Positions 1-6,640 are shown, counted from the stretch's first letter. The stretch is 7,105 nucleotides of DNA from Streptomyces sp. NRRL F-4489 (GCF_001509485.1 NZ_LLZI01000085.1:1-7105), one strand, 5' to 3'. The notes: generated by a model from the sequence alone, not told the origin. Made by a program: numbers and translations.

Positions 1-172
1 CGGGGCCGGCGGGGCGCGGTGGGGCCTCCGGGACGCCGTTGACCTTGCCCTTGGGGGAAGGCCCAGCATCGGTGGGGCCGGGCGAGAGGCCCGGTACGAG
101 GAAGTGGGCGGTGGCCGCCGCGCGGCGATTGCCGGTCGTTGTTTCACGTGAAACATGGCGGCTGTGAAACAT
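1..172 (-). CDS. Possible partial gene (N-terminus only), running off the left edge
   Basis: From an ATG whose first base is at 172, this leftward frame stays open for 57 codons to the edge. It is the only frame here with convincing coding bias: over roughly the last 45 codons close to 87% of third positions are G or C. The residues are polar and rich in Pro, Ala and Gly (for example PGPTDAGPSPKGKVNGVPEA at about 31-50) and look like a disordered N-terminal tail; no domain is visible, so no function is proposed. The parS palindrome lies in frame and encodes Val-Ser-Arg-Glu-Thr at residues 7-11, as I recall happens in actinobacterial ParA proteins. There is no Shine-Dalgarno sequence before the ATG, so the start is uncertain or the mRNA is leaderless. 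The gene would be divergent from the MerR-PP2C gene. It could also be non-coding. Confidence 0.35.
   Translation of the reverse strand, partial: MFHSRHVSRETTTGNRRAAATAHFLVPGLSPGPTDAGPSPKGKVNGVPEAPPRPAGP
140..155. other. parS: parS centromere site (ParB/Spo0J binding site)
   Basis: TGTTTCACGTGAAACA is a perfect 16-bp palindrome identical to the canonical bacterial parS consensus. ParB loads here, spreads as a CTP-dependent clamp, and helps ParA and SMC organise the origin region; in Streptomyces this drives segregation during sporulation septation. Streptomyces chromosomes carry many parS copies clustered around oriC, so this places the window in the core chromosome. It lies about 67 bp upstream of the MerR-PP2C start and may overlap the start of a leftward gene, so ParB bound here could affect local transcription. 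Confidence 0.93.
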
Positions 173-195
173 GGCCGGTGTGAAACATCGCGGAT
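148..195 (+). repeat. Three 16-bp tandem repeats carrying parS half-sites
   Basis: GTGAAACAT, the right arm of parS, occurs at 148-156, 164-172 and 180-188, exactly 16 bp apart. The full 16-bp units are GTGAAACATGGCGGCT, GTGAAACATGGCCGGT and GTGAAACATCGCGGAT. The first unit shares its arm with the complete parS palindrome at 140-155; the next two have only the half-site in the same orientation. The copies probably arose by tandem duplication of the right arm plus its flank. Whether ParB binds the extra half-sites cannot be told from sequence, since canonical parS binding uses both arms. Confidence 0.85.
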
Positions 196-221
196 GCGGA
201 CGGTGAGCGGGGGAGGCGGGG

Positions 222-1415
222 GTGCCGAGGGTGGACGCGGAACACGGGGGCCACGGGGGCCACGGGGAACTGCTCACCATCGGGGCGTTCGCCCGGGCCT
301 CCCGGCTCTCGCCCAAGGCCCTGCGCCTGTACGACGAGCTCGGCCTGCTGACCCCCGCCCACGTGGACCCGCACAGCGGCTACCGCCACTACGCCCCGGC
401 ACAGCTGGAGCGGGCCCGGCTGGTCGCCTGGCTGCGCCGGCTCGGGATGCCGCTGGCCCGGATCCGCGAGGTGTGCGAGCTGGCACCCGGTCCGGCGGCC
501 CGCGCGGTCGCCGCGTACTGGGAGCGGGTCGAGTCCGAGGTCGCTGCCCGCCGGGACCTGGCCGCCTTCCTCGTCGACCAGCTGACACGGAAGGACCCCG
601 CGATGACCGATCAACACCCGTACACCGCCGGCCCGTTGGCGATGCGCTGCGCCGCGCTCACGGACCAGGGACTGGTCCGCACCGTCCACCAGGACGCCGC
701 CTACGCCGGCCGGCACCTCCTGGCGGTCGCCGATGGCTACGGCCCCGGTGGCGGCCCGGCGGCCACCGCCGCCATCGAGGCGCTGAAGGCCCTGGAGGAC
801 CAGGACCTGGCCGCTCTGCCGGCGGCGGACCTGCCGGGCATGCTGGCGGACGCCGCCCTGTCCGCCCATCGGGCCACAACCCCGGCGCCCGGTCGTCCCG
901 GTGTCCGGGCCGGGGCGTCGGGAACCGGCGGGGGCGGCGCGTCGGAAGCGGCTGCGGGAGCCGGGGACGGCGAGGCGACCGGAAGCACCCTCACCGCCCT
1001 GCTGCACTCCGGCTCCCGGCTGGCGCTGCTGCACATCGGCGACTCACGGGCGTATGTGCTGCGCGACTCCGGCCTGTTCCGGATCACCCATGACCACAGC
1101 GTGGTGCAGGCCCTCGTCGACGAGGGCCGGCTCACGCCCGAGGAGGCGCCGTCGCACCCGGACCGCGCGCTGCTGCTGCGGTCCCTGGGCGGCGGCGCCG
1201 ACTTCGCCCCCGATCTGGACGTCCTCGACGTCCGGCCCGGGGAGCGCTATCTGCTCTGCACGGACGGTCTGACCGGCGTCGTCCCGCCCGAGGCGATCCA
1301 GGCGGCCCTCACCGAGGCGGCCACCCCGCAGCAGGCCGTCACCGCACTCGTCCGCCTCACCCGGGAGGCGGGCGCACCGGACAACGTGGGCTGCGTGGTG
1401 GCCGACTTCGCGTGA
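222..1415 (+). CDS. MerR-type regulator fused to a PP2C-family Ser/Thr phosphatase
   Basis: Residues 17-85 form a MerR winged helix-turn-helix (LTIGAFARASRLSPKALRLY, then GLLTPAHVDPHSGYRHY). Residues 92-124 look like the usual MerR dimerisation helix. From about 135 to 397 there is a PP2C domain resembling PstP of mycobacteria: TDQGLVRTVHQD (147-158), VADGYG (169-174), GSTLTALL (254-261), IGDSRAYVLRD (272-282), LLCTDGL (344-350) and GAPDNV (384-389). The metal-binding Asp residues 158, 171, 348 and 387 are present, but the usual Asn-Glu-Asp is His-Gln-Asp, so one acidic metal ligand is replaced. A Gly/Ala-rich insert (about 218-252) interrupts the domain. The GTG start at 222 follows GGGAGG at 211-216 with 5-nt spacing; a GTG at 231 is less well placed. 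The stop lies one base from the convergent SQR stop. Likely a cytoplasmic DNA-binding protein whose output is dephosphorylation, or whose phosphatase fold acts as sensor; substrate unknown. Confidence 0.9.
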   Translation: MPRVDAEHGGHGGHGELLTIGAFARASRLSPKALRLYDELGLLTPAHVDPHSGYRHYAPAQLERARLVAWLRRLGMPLARIREVCELAPGPAARAVAAYWERVESEVAARRDLAAFLVDQLTRKDPAMTDQHPYTAGPLAMRCAALTDQGLVRTVHQDAAYAGRHLLAVADGYGPGGGPAATAAIEALKALEDQDLAALPAADLPGMLADAALSAHRATTPAPGRPGVRAGASGTGGGGASEAAAGAGDGEATGSTLTALLHSGSRLALLHIGDSRAYVLRDSGLFRITHDHSVVQALVDEGRLTPEEAPSHPDRALLLRSLGGGADFAPDLDVLDVRPGERYLLCTDGLTGVVPPEAIQAALTEAATPQQAVTALVRLTREAGAPDNVGCVVADFA

Positions 1416-1416
1416 T

Positions 1417-1422
<6 letters not shown>
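1410..1422. repeat. Inverted repeat formed by two convergent stop codons
   Basis: GCGTGA at 1410-1415 and TCACGC at 1417-1422 form a perfect dyad around one central base. Each arm is the last codon (GCG, Ala) and the TGA stop of one convergent gene: the MerR-PP2C gene on the plus strand and SQR on the minus strand. There is no T-tract and the loop is too small for an ordinary terminator, so I see no intrinsic terminator between the two genes. Confidence 0.7.
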
Positions 1423-2697
<1,275 letters not shown>

Positions 2698-2866
2698 GGG
2701 GGTCGTGCCTTTCGGGTCGGGGGGGGAAATGGGGGATGGCTGGGGGTTGGCCGGGGGTTTGTTGGGGGTGATTGGGGGGTCGCTGGGTGGTGGGCGATGG
2801 GCGGTGGGTGGTGGGTCGGTGGCTTCGAGGGTCCGTGCGGGAGGGCCGGGACTTTGCGGACAGCCC
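2698..2866 (-). promoter_or_regulatory. C-rich, G-poor SQR leader with 11-bp repeat (possible Rho-loading or G4 region)
   Basis: The 169 nt between the exporter and SQR contain no gene. On the plus (template) strand, 2721-2820 has 63 G and only 8 C, so the transcript there has 63 C against 8 G. G-runs of five or more start at 2719, 2731, 2742, 2753, 2764 and 2774, nearly 11 bp apart; the units resemble GGGGGATGGCT. I see no AT-rich -10 element, so SQR probably depends on read-through from the upstream genes. The composition fits a Rho-utilisation segment in RNA and a G-quadruplex in the template strand. Both are inferences from composition. Confidence 0.5.
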
Positions 2867-3868
2867 CTAGAGATCGGGCAGTGTGGTGGCCGCCATCGCC
2901 AGCGCCAGGACGGTGACCAGGGCGGCGAAGGAGGCCGTGAGGGTCTGCGGGCGGAGGCGGCCGGCGAGCCGGTTGCCGAGGTGGCTGCCGGCCGCGGCAC
3001 ACGCCGCGAGGGTGGCCAGCAGCGGCCAGTCCACGGGCCCGGTACCGGCCCGAGTGGCCAGCGCCGCCCCTGAGTTGATGAGGATCACCAGCAGGGACGT
3101 CCCCACGGCGACCGGCATCTCCAGCCCGAGGACGAGGGTGAGCGCCGGTACGACGACGAACCCGCCGCCCACCCCGAAGAAGCCGGTCAGCAACCCGACC
3201 GAGGAAGCGGTCACCACCGTCCGCAAGGGCCGGGGTCTGGGCCGGGGGCCCTGCTGCGATCGGGGCTCGGGCCGGTCCCGGGGCTGGGGGCCGTTGGCGC
3301 GGAGGAGCCGTTCCCCGTCCCGTAAGGGAGGAACCCCACCTCTTACGGGACGCTCCCCATCCCGTAGGGGACAACTCGGCCCCCGTAAGGGACGTATCCG
3401 CACCCCTAGGGGGCGGACGAGCATCCGGCGCACCCGTACCCTCAAGGGGCGCCCCAGAGATCGCGTATGCCCCGTAGGCACCGCCACGCGCCCCCGCGCC
3501 CGCGCGCCCCGGAGCACCATCCCCGCGGCCACCACGAGCATCAACCCGGAGAACGCCGCCATCAGGACCGAGGGGTCCAGGGCCGCGCTCCAACGGGAGC
3601 CGGCGAAGCTCCCGGCCGTCCCCAGGGCGCCGAACGCCGCGCCGGCGCCCCAGCGGACCCGGCCCGCCCGGGCGTGGCAGACCAGGCCGCTGACCGCGCC
3701 GACCGCGACCACCACCAGGGCGCCCGTGGTCGCCGCGTGCGGGGACTGGCCCAGCAGATAGACCAGGGCGGGCACCGCCAGCACCGATCCGCCGCCGCCC
3801 AGCGCGCCCAGCAGCAGCCCGATCAGCAGCCCGCAGGGCAGCGCGGCGGCGGCTATGAGGGGGGTCAC
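2867..3868 (-). CDS. TauE/SafE-family sulfite (sulfonate) exporter with an expanded central loop
   Basis: A 333-residue polytopic membrane protein. It has the two related halves of the TauE/SafE family: GALGGGGSVLAVPALVYLLG (21-40) and GFFGVGGGFVVVPALTLVLG (229-248). Hydrophobic segments lie at about 4-37, 47-65, 73-90 and 100-119 before, and about 217-247, 255-272, 283-298 and 311-330 after, a basic hydrophilic stretch at about 120-216. Family members are usually near 250 residues, so this loop of roughly 95 residues is an insertion; it contains PLRDGER twice. Leu161 and Leu182, both in the loop, are TTA codons, with CTA codons at 154 and 168. The GTG start at 3868 is 6 nt after the GntR stop and has only a weak ribosome site, so translational coupling is likely. 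In this locus the cargo is probably sulfite made by the persulfide dioxygenase, although relatives export other anions. Confidence 0.88.
   Translation of the reverse strand: MTPLIAAAALPCGLLIGLLLGALGGGGSVLAVPALVYLLGQSPHAATTGALVVVAVGAVSGLVCHARAGRVRWGAGAAFGALGTAGSFAGSRWSAALDPSVLMAAFSGLMLVVAAGMVLRGARARGRVAVPTGHTRSLGRPLRVRVRRMLVRPLGVRIRPLRGPSCPLRDGERPVRGGVPPLRDGERLLRANGPQPRDRPEPRSQQGPRPRPRPLRTVVTASSVGLLTGFFGVGGGFVVVPALTLVLGLEMPVAVGTSLLVILINSGAALATRAGTGPVDWPLLATLAACAAAGSHLGNRLAGRLRPQTLTASFAALVTVLALAMAATTLPDL
3316..3352. repeat. Inverted repeat within the exporter loop
   Basis: CGTCCCGTAAG at 3316-3326 and CTTACGGGACG at 3342-3352 are perfect 11-bp arms around a 15-nt loop. They lie inside the basic insertion of the exporter gene. 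A stable hairpin is possible in its mRNA, and it includes the TTA codon for Leu182. Confidence 0.7.
3316..3449. repeat. Family of degenerate CCCGTAAGGG-like short repeats
   Basis: Related words occur near 3318 (CCCGTAAGGG), 3342 (inverted), 3361 (CCCGTAGGGG), 3382 (CCCGTAAGGG), 3403 (CCCCTAGGGG) and 3440 (CCTCAAGGGG), several about 20 bp apart. Read on the minus strand they give the recurring Pro-Leu-Arg of the exporter loop and all its TTA and CTA codons. The loop therefore looks like a coding sequence expanded by duplication of a small palindromic element. Confidence 0.6.
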
Positions 3869-3874
3869 GGCCCG

Positions 3875-4780
3875 TTACGCGGACGGCGCCGCGGCGCGCG
3901 GGGCGAGGGCGACCGCCCGGCTCGCGTCCGACCACTCCGCGACGAACGCGAACCGGTCGCCGCGGACCACTGTCTCGCGCCACTCCACGGGCCGTTCACC
4001 GGCCCGGCCGAGGCGCTCGATGGCGAACGCCGCCTCGCGGTCGGCCAGCCCCAGCAGCCACGCCTGCCGGATGTCCGGCAGGAACGGAGCGATCCGTTCC
4101 CGCCCGCCGCTGACCTTCACCCCGCACCGCCGCGCCAGCTCCCCGTAGAGCGAGGTGTGCCCGAAGTCCGCGTCCAGCAGGGGCTCGGCGATGTCCGCCG
4201 GGAGGTAAGCGGTGTCGTGGGCGAGCGGTTCGCCGTCCGCGAGCCGCAGGCGCTCCAGGACCACCAGGGGCGCGTCCGGGACGACCCCTAGGTGACCGGC
4301 GACCGTCGCGTCCGCGGTGCGCTCCAGCCGCAGCACCTCGCTGCGCTGCTCCACGCCCTGCGCCTCCAGATCGCGGAAGAGGCTGTAGAGGGAGCCGAGC
4401 GGCTGCTGTATGCGGCGGGTGTCGAGCCGGCTGGCGCGGCCGCGTTCGGCGATGACCAGGCCGTCCGCGCGCAGCTTGCGCAGCGCCTCCCGGACGGTGT
4501 GCCGGCTGACCTCGTACTCGCCCGTCAGCCGGTGCTCGGCCGGGAACTCCTCGGTGAACGCGCCGGCGTCCATCCGCCGCCGCAGATCGGCCAGGAGCTG
4601 CGCCCACAGGGGCAGCGGTGAGCCGCGGTCCAACGGGCGCGGCCCGTAAGGGTCGTGGGCACGAATCTCGGGGTCGCCGCCCGGGGCGCCCTCGGGGCCG
4701 CCCGGGGTGCTGCTGCCCGGGCGGCCTTCCGGGGTGTCCCGGTGGTGTGCGCCCGTCGAGCCGTGCTGAGGCGGCGTCAT
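3875..4780 (-). CDS. GntR-family regulator with UTRA ligand-binding domain
   Basis: A 301-residue cytoplasmic DNA-binding protein. Residues 1-50 are a disordered Gly/Pro/Asp-rich tail. The GntR winged helix-turn-helix spans about 55-122, with LWAQLLADLRRRMDAGAF (58-75), LTGEYEVSRHTVREALRKL (85-103) and DGLVIAERGRASRL (106-119). A UTRA domain of the HutC subfamily covers about 140-284, with VVLERLRLADGEPLAHDTAY (173-192) and ERPVEWRETVVRGDRFAFV (262-280). The ATG at 4780 follows a strong AGAGGA; the frame stays open to 4882 but would run through the palindromic operator. It is the first gene of the minus-strand unit and divergent from the persulfide dioxygenase, so it likely represses itself, exporter and SQR as well as the dioxygenase. 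Only one cysteine (C219) is present, so a disulfide or tetrasulfide switch within one subunit is not possible; a small-molecule ligand is more likely. Unlike its neighbours it has no TTA codon. Confidence 0.9.
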   Translation of the reverse strand: MTPPQHGSTGAHHRDTPEGRPGSSTPGGPEGAPGGDPEIRAHDPYGPRPLDRGSPLPLWAQLLADLRRRMDAGAFTEEFPAEHRLTGEYEVSRHTVREALRKLRADGLVIAERGRASRLDTRRIQQPLGSLYSLFRDLEAQGVEQRSEVLRLERTADATVAGHLGVVPDAPLVVLERLRLADGEPLAHDTAYLPADIAEPLLDADFGHTSLYGELARRCGVKVSGGRERIAPFLPDIRQAWLLGLADREAAFAIERLGRAGERPVEWRETVVRGDRFAFVAEWSDASRAVALAPRAAAPSA

Positions 4781-4830
4781 CTCGTTCCTCTCGTCCGTCA
4801 ACCGGCCTGTCGCGGAAAGGGGGACCCGGC

Positions 4831-4860
4831 TTGTCCCCTCGCCGATCGGATACTTAATGT
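4831..4860 (+). promoter_or_regulatory. Candidate promoter for the persulfide dioxygenase gene
   Basis: TTGTCC at 4831-4836 and TAATGT at 4855-4860, 18 bp apart, form a plausible rightward sigma-70-like promoter in the only AT-containing patch between the divergent genes. The -10 element overlaps the palindrome at 4857-4868, so bound repressor would block it. It implies a leader of roughly 290 nt before the GTG at 5159. The -35 element is a partial match. Confidence 0.4.
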
Positions 4861-4884
4861 ACGTACATCCGTGCATCCGCACAA
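4856..4884 (-). promoter_or_regulatory. Candidate promoter for the GntR-TauE-SQR unit
   Basis: On the minus strand TTGTGC (4884-4879) and TACATT (4861-4856) are 17 bp apart. This would give an RNA starting near 4849, about 70 nt before the regulator's ATG. The -10 element overlaps the palindrome, which fits autoregulation. Only TTG of the -35 matches consensus, so the call is tentative. Confidence 0.35.
4857..4868. promoter_or_regulatory. Palindromic operator, probably for the GntR regulator
   Basis: ATGTACGTACAT is a perfect 12-bp palindrome in the divergent promoter region, 76 bp upstream of the GntR start. GntR/HutC proteins bind short palindromes with outer GT and AC dinucleotides, which this has. 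It overlaps the candidate -10 elements of both directions, so one repressor dimer could control both. A direct repeat on the minus strand (GGATGCAC then GGATGTAC, 9 bp apart) abuts it at about 4863-4879, with a smaller dyad, GTGCATCCGCAC, at 4871-4882. Confidence 0.65.
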
Positions 4885-5158
4885 CGCACGCCAGTCACGA
4901 CCGTTTCAACCAACCCACCTGGACCACCCGACCCACCCAACCCGTCCACCCCACTCGACCCACCCGAGCGCCCACCCTGGCCCGTAGTCACGCCCCGTCC
5001 GCCGCGCACCGGCGCCCACCCGCCCGTACGGAAGCACCCGCGGGCACCCGCGTACCGGGCGCCGACCATCGGGTGCCGCACCCGGGCACCGCACCGGACC
5101 CCGCGTATACGGGCACCGCACCTGGCACCGCGCCGAACCGCACCCCTGGAGGCCGACC
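4869..5158 (+). promoter_or_regulatory. Long C-rich leader of the persulfide dioxygenase gene
   Basis: No gene is supported in these 290 nt; open frames here are low-complexity Pro/Thr/His reading. In 4901-4980 there are 45 C and 11 G, with many CCCACC-like runs, the kind of C-over-G imbalance seen at Rho-loading sites. The rest holds repeats of GGGCACCGCACC (5084-5095 and 5111-5122). It ends with GGAGG at 5148-5152, 6 nt before the GTG start. I recognise no riboswitch. Confidence 0.5.
5070..5084. repeat. Inverted repeat in the dioxygenase leader
   Basis: CGGGTGC (5070-5076) and GCACCCG (5078-5084) form perfect 7-bp arms about one base, 74 nt before the start codon. An alternative pairing uses GGTGCC (5072-5077) with GGCACC (5085-5090). 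It could be an operator or an RNA hairpin; no partner is known. Confidence 0.45.
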
Positions 5159-6586
5159 GTGCACTTCGCGCAGTACTACCTCGACTGCCTCTCCCAGGCG
5201 TCGTACCTGATCGGCGACGAGAAGACCGGGCGCGCCGTCCTCGTCGACCCGCGCCGCGACATCGACACCTACCTGGCCGACGCGGAAGCGGCCGGCCTCC
5301 GCATCGAGCTGGTCATCGAGACCCACGTCCACGCCGACTTCCTCTCCGGGCACCTGGAGGCGGCCCGGGCGACCGGCGCCGAGATCGCCTTCGGCGAGGC
5401 CGCCGAAACCGGCTTCCCCATCCGGCGTTTACACGACGGCGAACGCCTCTACCTGGGCATACCGCCCACCCCCTACGGGCCGGAAACCGGGGAAGAATCC
5501 GGGCCCGGGTCCGGGGTCACCCTCACCGTCCTGGCCACCCCCGGCCACACCCTGGAATCCATCTGCCTGGTCATCCGGGAAAACCCCGACGACGAGATCC
5601 CGTTCGGCGTGCTGACCGGCGACACCCTCTTCGTAGGCGACGTCGGACGCCCCGACCTGCTCTCCGCCGCCGGCCACTCGCCCCAGGACATGGCCGTACG
5701 CCTGCACCGCTCCCTGCACACCAAACTGCTGGCCCTCCCGGACGCGACCCGGATCTTTCCCGCACACGGCGCCGGTTCCGCCTGCGGCCGCAACATCTCC
5801 ACCGAGACCAGCTCCACCATCGGCGACCAGCGCCGCCTCAACTACGCGCTCCAGCCGATGACCCAGGACGAGTTCGTCCGGCTGGTCACCGCCGGACAGC
5901 CCGCCGCCCCCGGTTACTTCGCCCATGACGCGGCCCTCAACCGGGACGGCCACCCCCCGAGGGACCCCGCGCCGCCCGCCCCGCTCACCCTGGCCGAGGC
6001 GCTCACCGCCCGCGACGAGCACGGCGCCGCGCTGCTCGACTGCCGCCCGGCCGCCGCCTACGCCCGCGCCCACCTCGCCGGCTCGCTGCACGCCGGCCTG
6101 GACACCCGTTTCGCGGAGTACGCCGGCACCGTGATCGCCCCCGGCACCCCGATCGTCCTCCTCGCCGACCCGGGAACGGAGCATGAGGCCCGCCTCCGCC
6201 TGGCCCGCATCGGCTACGACCGGGTCCTCGGCCACCTGCCCGACCCGTCAACGGCACTGGCCGACGCCCCGGACCTGACCCGCCCCAGCCACCGCGTCCG
6301 GCTGGCCGACCTGCTCCCGCGACTCCCCTTCGACCCCGCGGCCGGAATCCAGCTGATCGACGTCCGCAACCCGGCCGAGTACGCCACCGGCGCCCTGCCC
6401 GGCGCCCGCAACATCCCCCTGGCCGCGCTCCCCGCCCGCACCGCCGAACTCGACCCGGCCCGCCCCGTCGTCCTCTACTGCCGCAGCGGCAACCGTTCCC
6501 TGATCGCCTCCGCCCTCCTGGAGTCACGCGGCTTCAGGGACGTCACGGACATCGCGGACGGGTGCGGGGAATCCCTTACGGGGTGA
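5159..6586 (+). CDS. CstB-like persulfide dioxygenase-pseudorhodanese-rhodanese fusion
   Basis: A 475-residue cytoplasmic enzyme in three parts. Residues 1-235 are a metallo-beta-lactamase fold of the ETHE1/persulfide dioxygenase type: ETHVHADFLSGH (54-65), ATPGHTLES (126-134), VLTGDTLFVGDVGRPDL (151-167) and FPAHGAGSACGRNIS (200-214). The expected Fe(II) ligands are H56, H130 and D155. C209, just after the HGAGS turn, matches a cysteine near the active site of staphylococcal CstB. Residues 276-370 are a rhodanese-like domain whose expected active-site loop (LLADPGTEHEA) has no cysteine, so it is a pseudorhodanese. Residues 380-475 are an active-type rhodanese with DVRNPAEYATGALPGARNIP (401-420) and the loop VVLYCRSGNRS (437-447, catalytic C441). 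It would oxidise thiol persulfide from SQR to sulfite and transfer sulfane sulfur. GGAGG lies 6 nt before the GTG start. Leu91 is a TTA codon. The family's usual C-terminal Gly-Gly...Trp is Asp-Gly...Ser here. Confidence 0.93.
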   Translation: MHFAQYYLDCLSQASYLIGDEKTGRAVLVDPRRDIDTYLADAEAAGLRIELVIETHVHADFLSGHLEAARATGAEIAFGEAAETGFPIRRLHDGERLYLGIPPTPYGPETGEESGPGSGVTLTVLATPGHTLESICLVIRENPDDEIPFGVLTGDTLFVGDVGRPDLLSAAGHSPQDMAVRLHRSLHTKLLALPDATRIFPAHGAGSACGRNISTETSSTIGDQRRLNYALQPMTQDEFVRLVTAGQPAAPGYFAHDAALNRDGHPPRDPAPPAPLTLAEALTARDEHGAALLDCRPAAAYARAHLAGSLHAGLDTRFAEYAGTVIAPGTPIVLLADPGTEHEARLRLARIGYDRVLGHLPDPSTALADAPDLTRPSHRVRLADLLPRLPFDPAAGIQLIDVRNPAEYATGALPGARNIPLAALPARTAELDPARPVVLYCRSGNRSLIASALLESRGFRDVTDIADGCGESLTG

Positions 6587-6600
6587 GGCTTTGGGGCCCT

Positions 6601-6640
6601 GAGCTGGTGAGCTGGTGAGCTGGTGGGCCGGTGGGCCGTT
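6601..6640. repeat. 8-bp tandem repeat array
   Basis: Five head-to-tail octamers: GAGCTGGT three times without error (6601-6624), then GGGCCGGT and GGGCCGTT. The array starts 14 bp after the dioxygenase stop. Perfect short arrays like this tend to vary in copy number between strains. Confidence 0.85.

Noticed and set aside
39..67. Promoter with TTGACC at 39-44
   Set aside because: No acceptable -10 element lies 16-19 bp downstream, and the stretch is better explained as minus-strand coding sequence.
78..94. Terminator hairpin CCGGGC-GAGAG-GCCCGG
   Set aside because: A stem of six pairs without a T-tract is common by chance at this GC content, and it lies inside the possible leftward gene.
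2698..3000. N-terminal extension of SQR to an ATG at 3000
   Set aside because: The extra 101 residues are low-complexity Pro/Ser/Arg reading of the C-rich leader and overlap the end of the exporter gene. The ATG at 2697 has its own ribosome site and directly precedes the flavin fold.
4781..4882. N-terminal extension of the GntR regulator to 4882
   Set aside because: It would translate through the palindromic operator and candidate promoter and has no family similarity. The ATG at 4780 has a strong AGAGGA.
5104..5111. Second GntR operator at CGTATACG
   Set aside because: Only 8 bp and unlike the 12-bp palindrome in its centre; it probably arises by chance in the repeated leader.
4857..5210. 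Small plus-strand gene of 117 codons in the divergent region
   Set aside because: The sequence is Pro/Thr/His low complexity, the start lies inside the operator with no ribosome site, and it overlaps the dioxygenase start in another frame.
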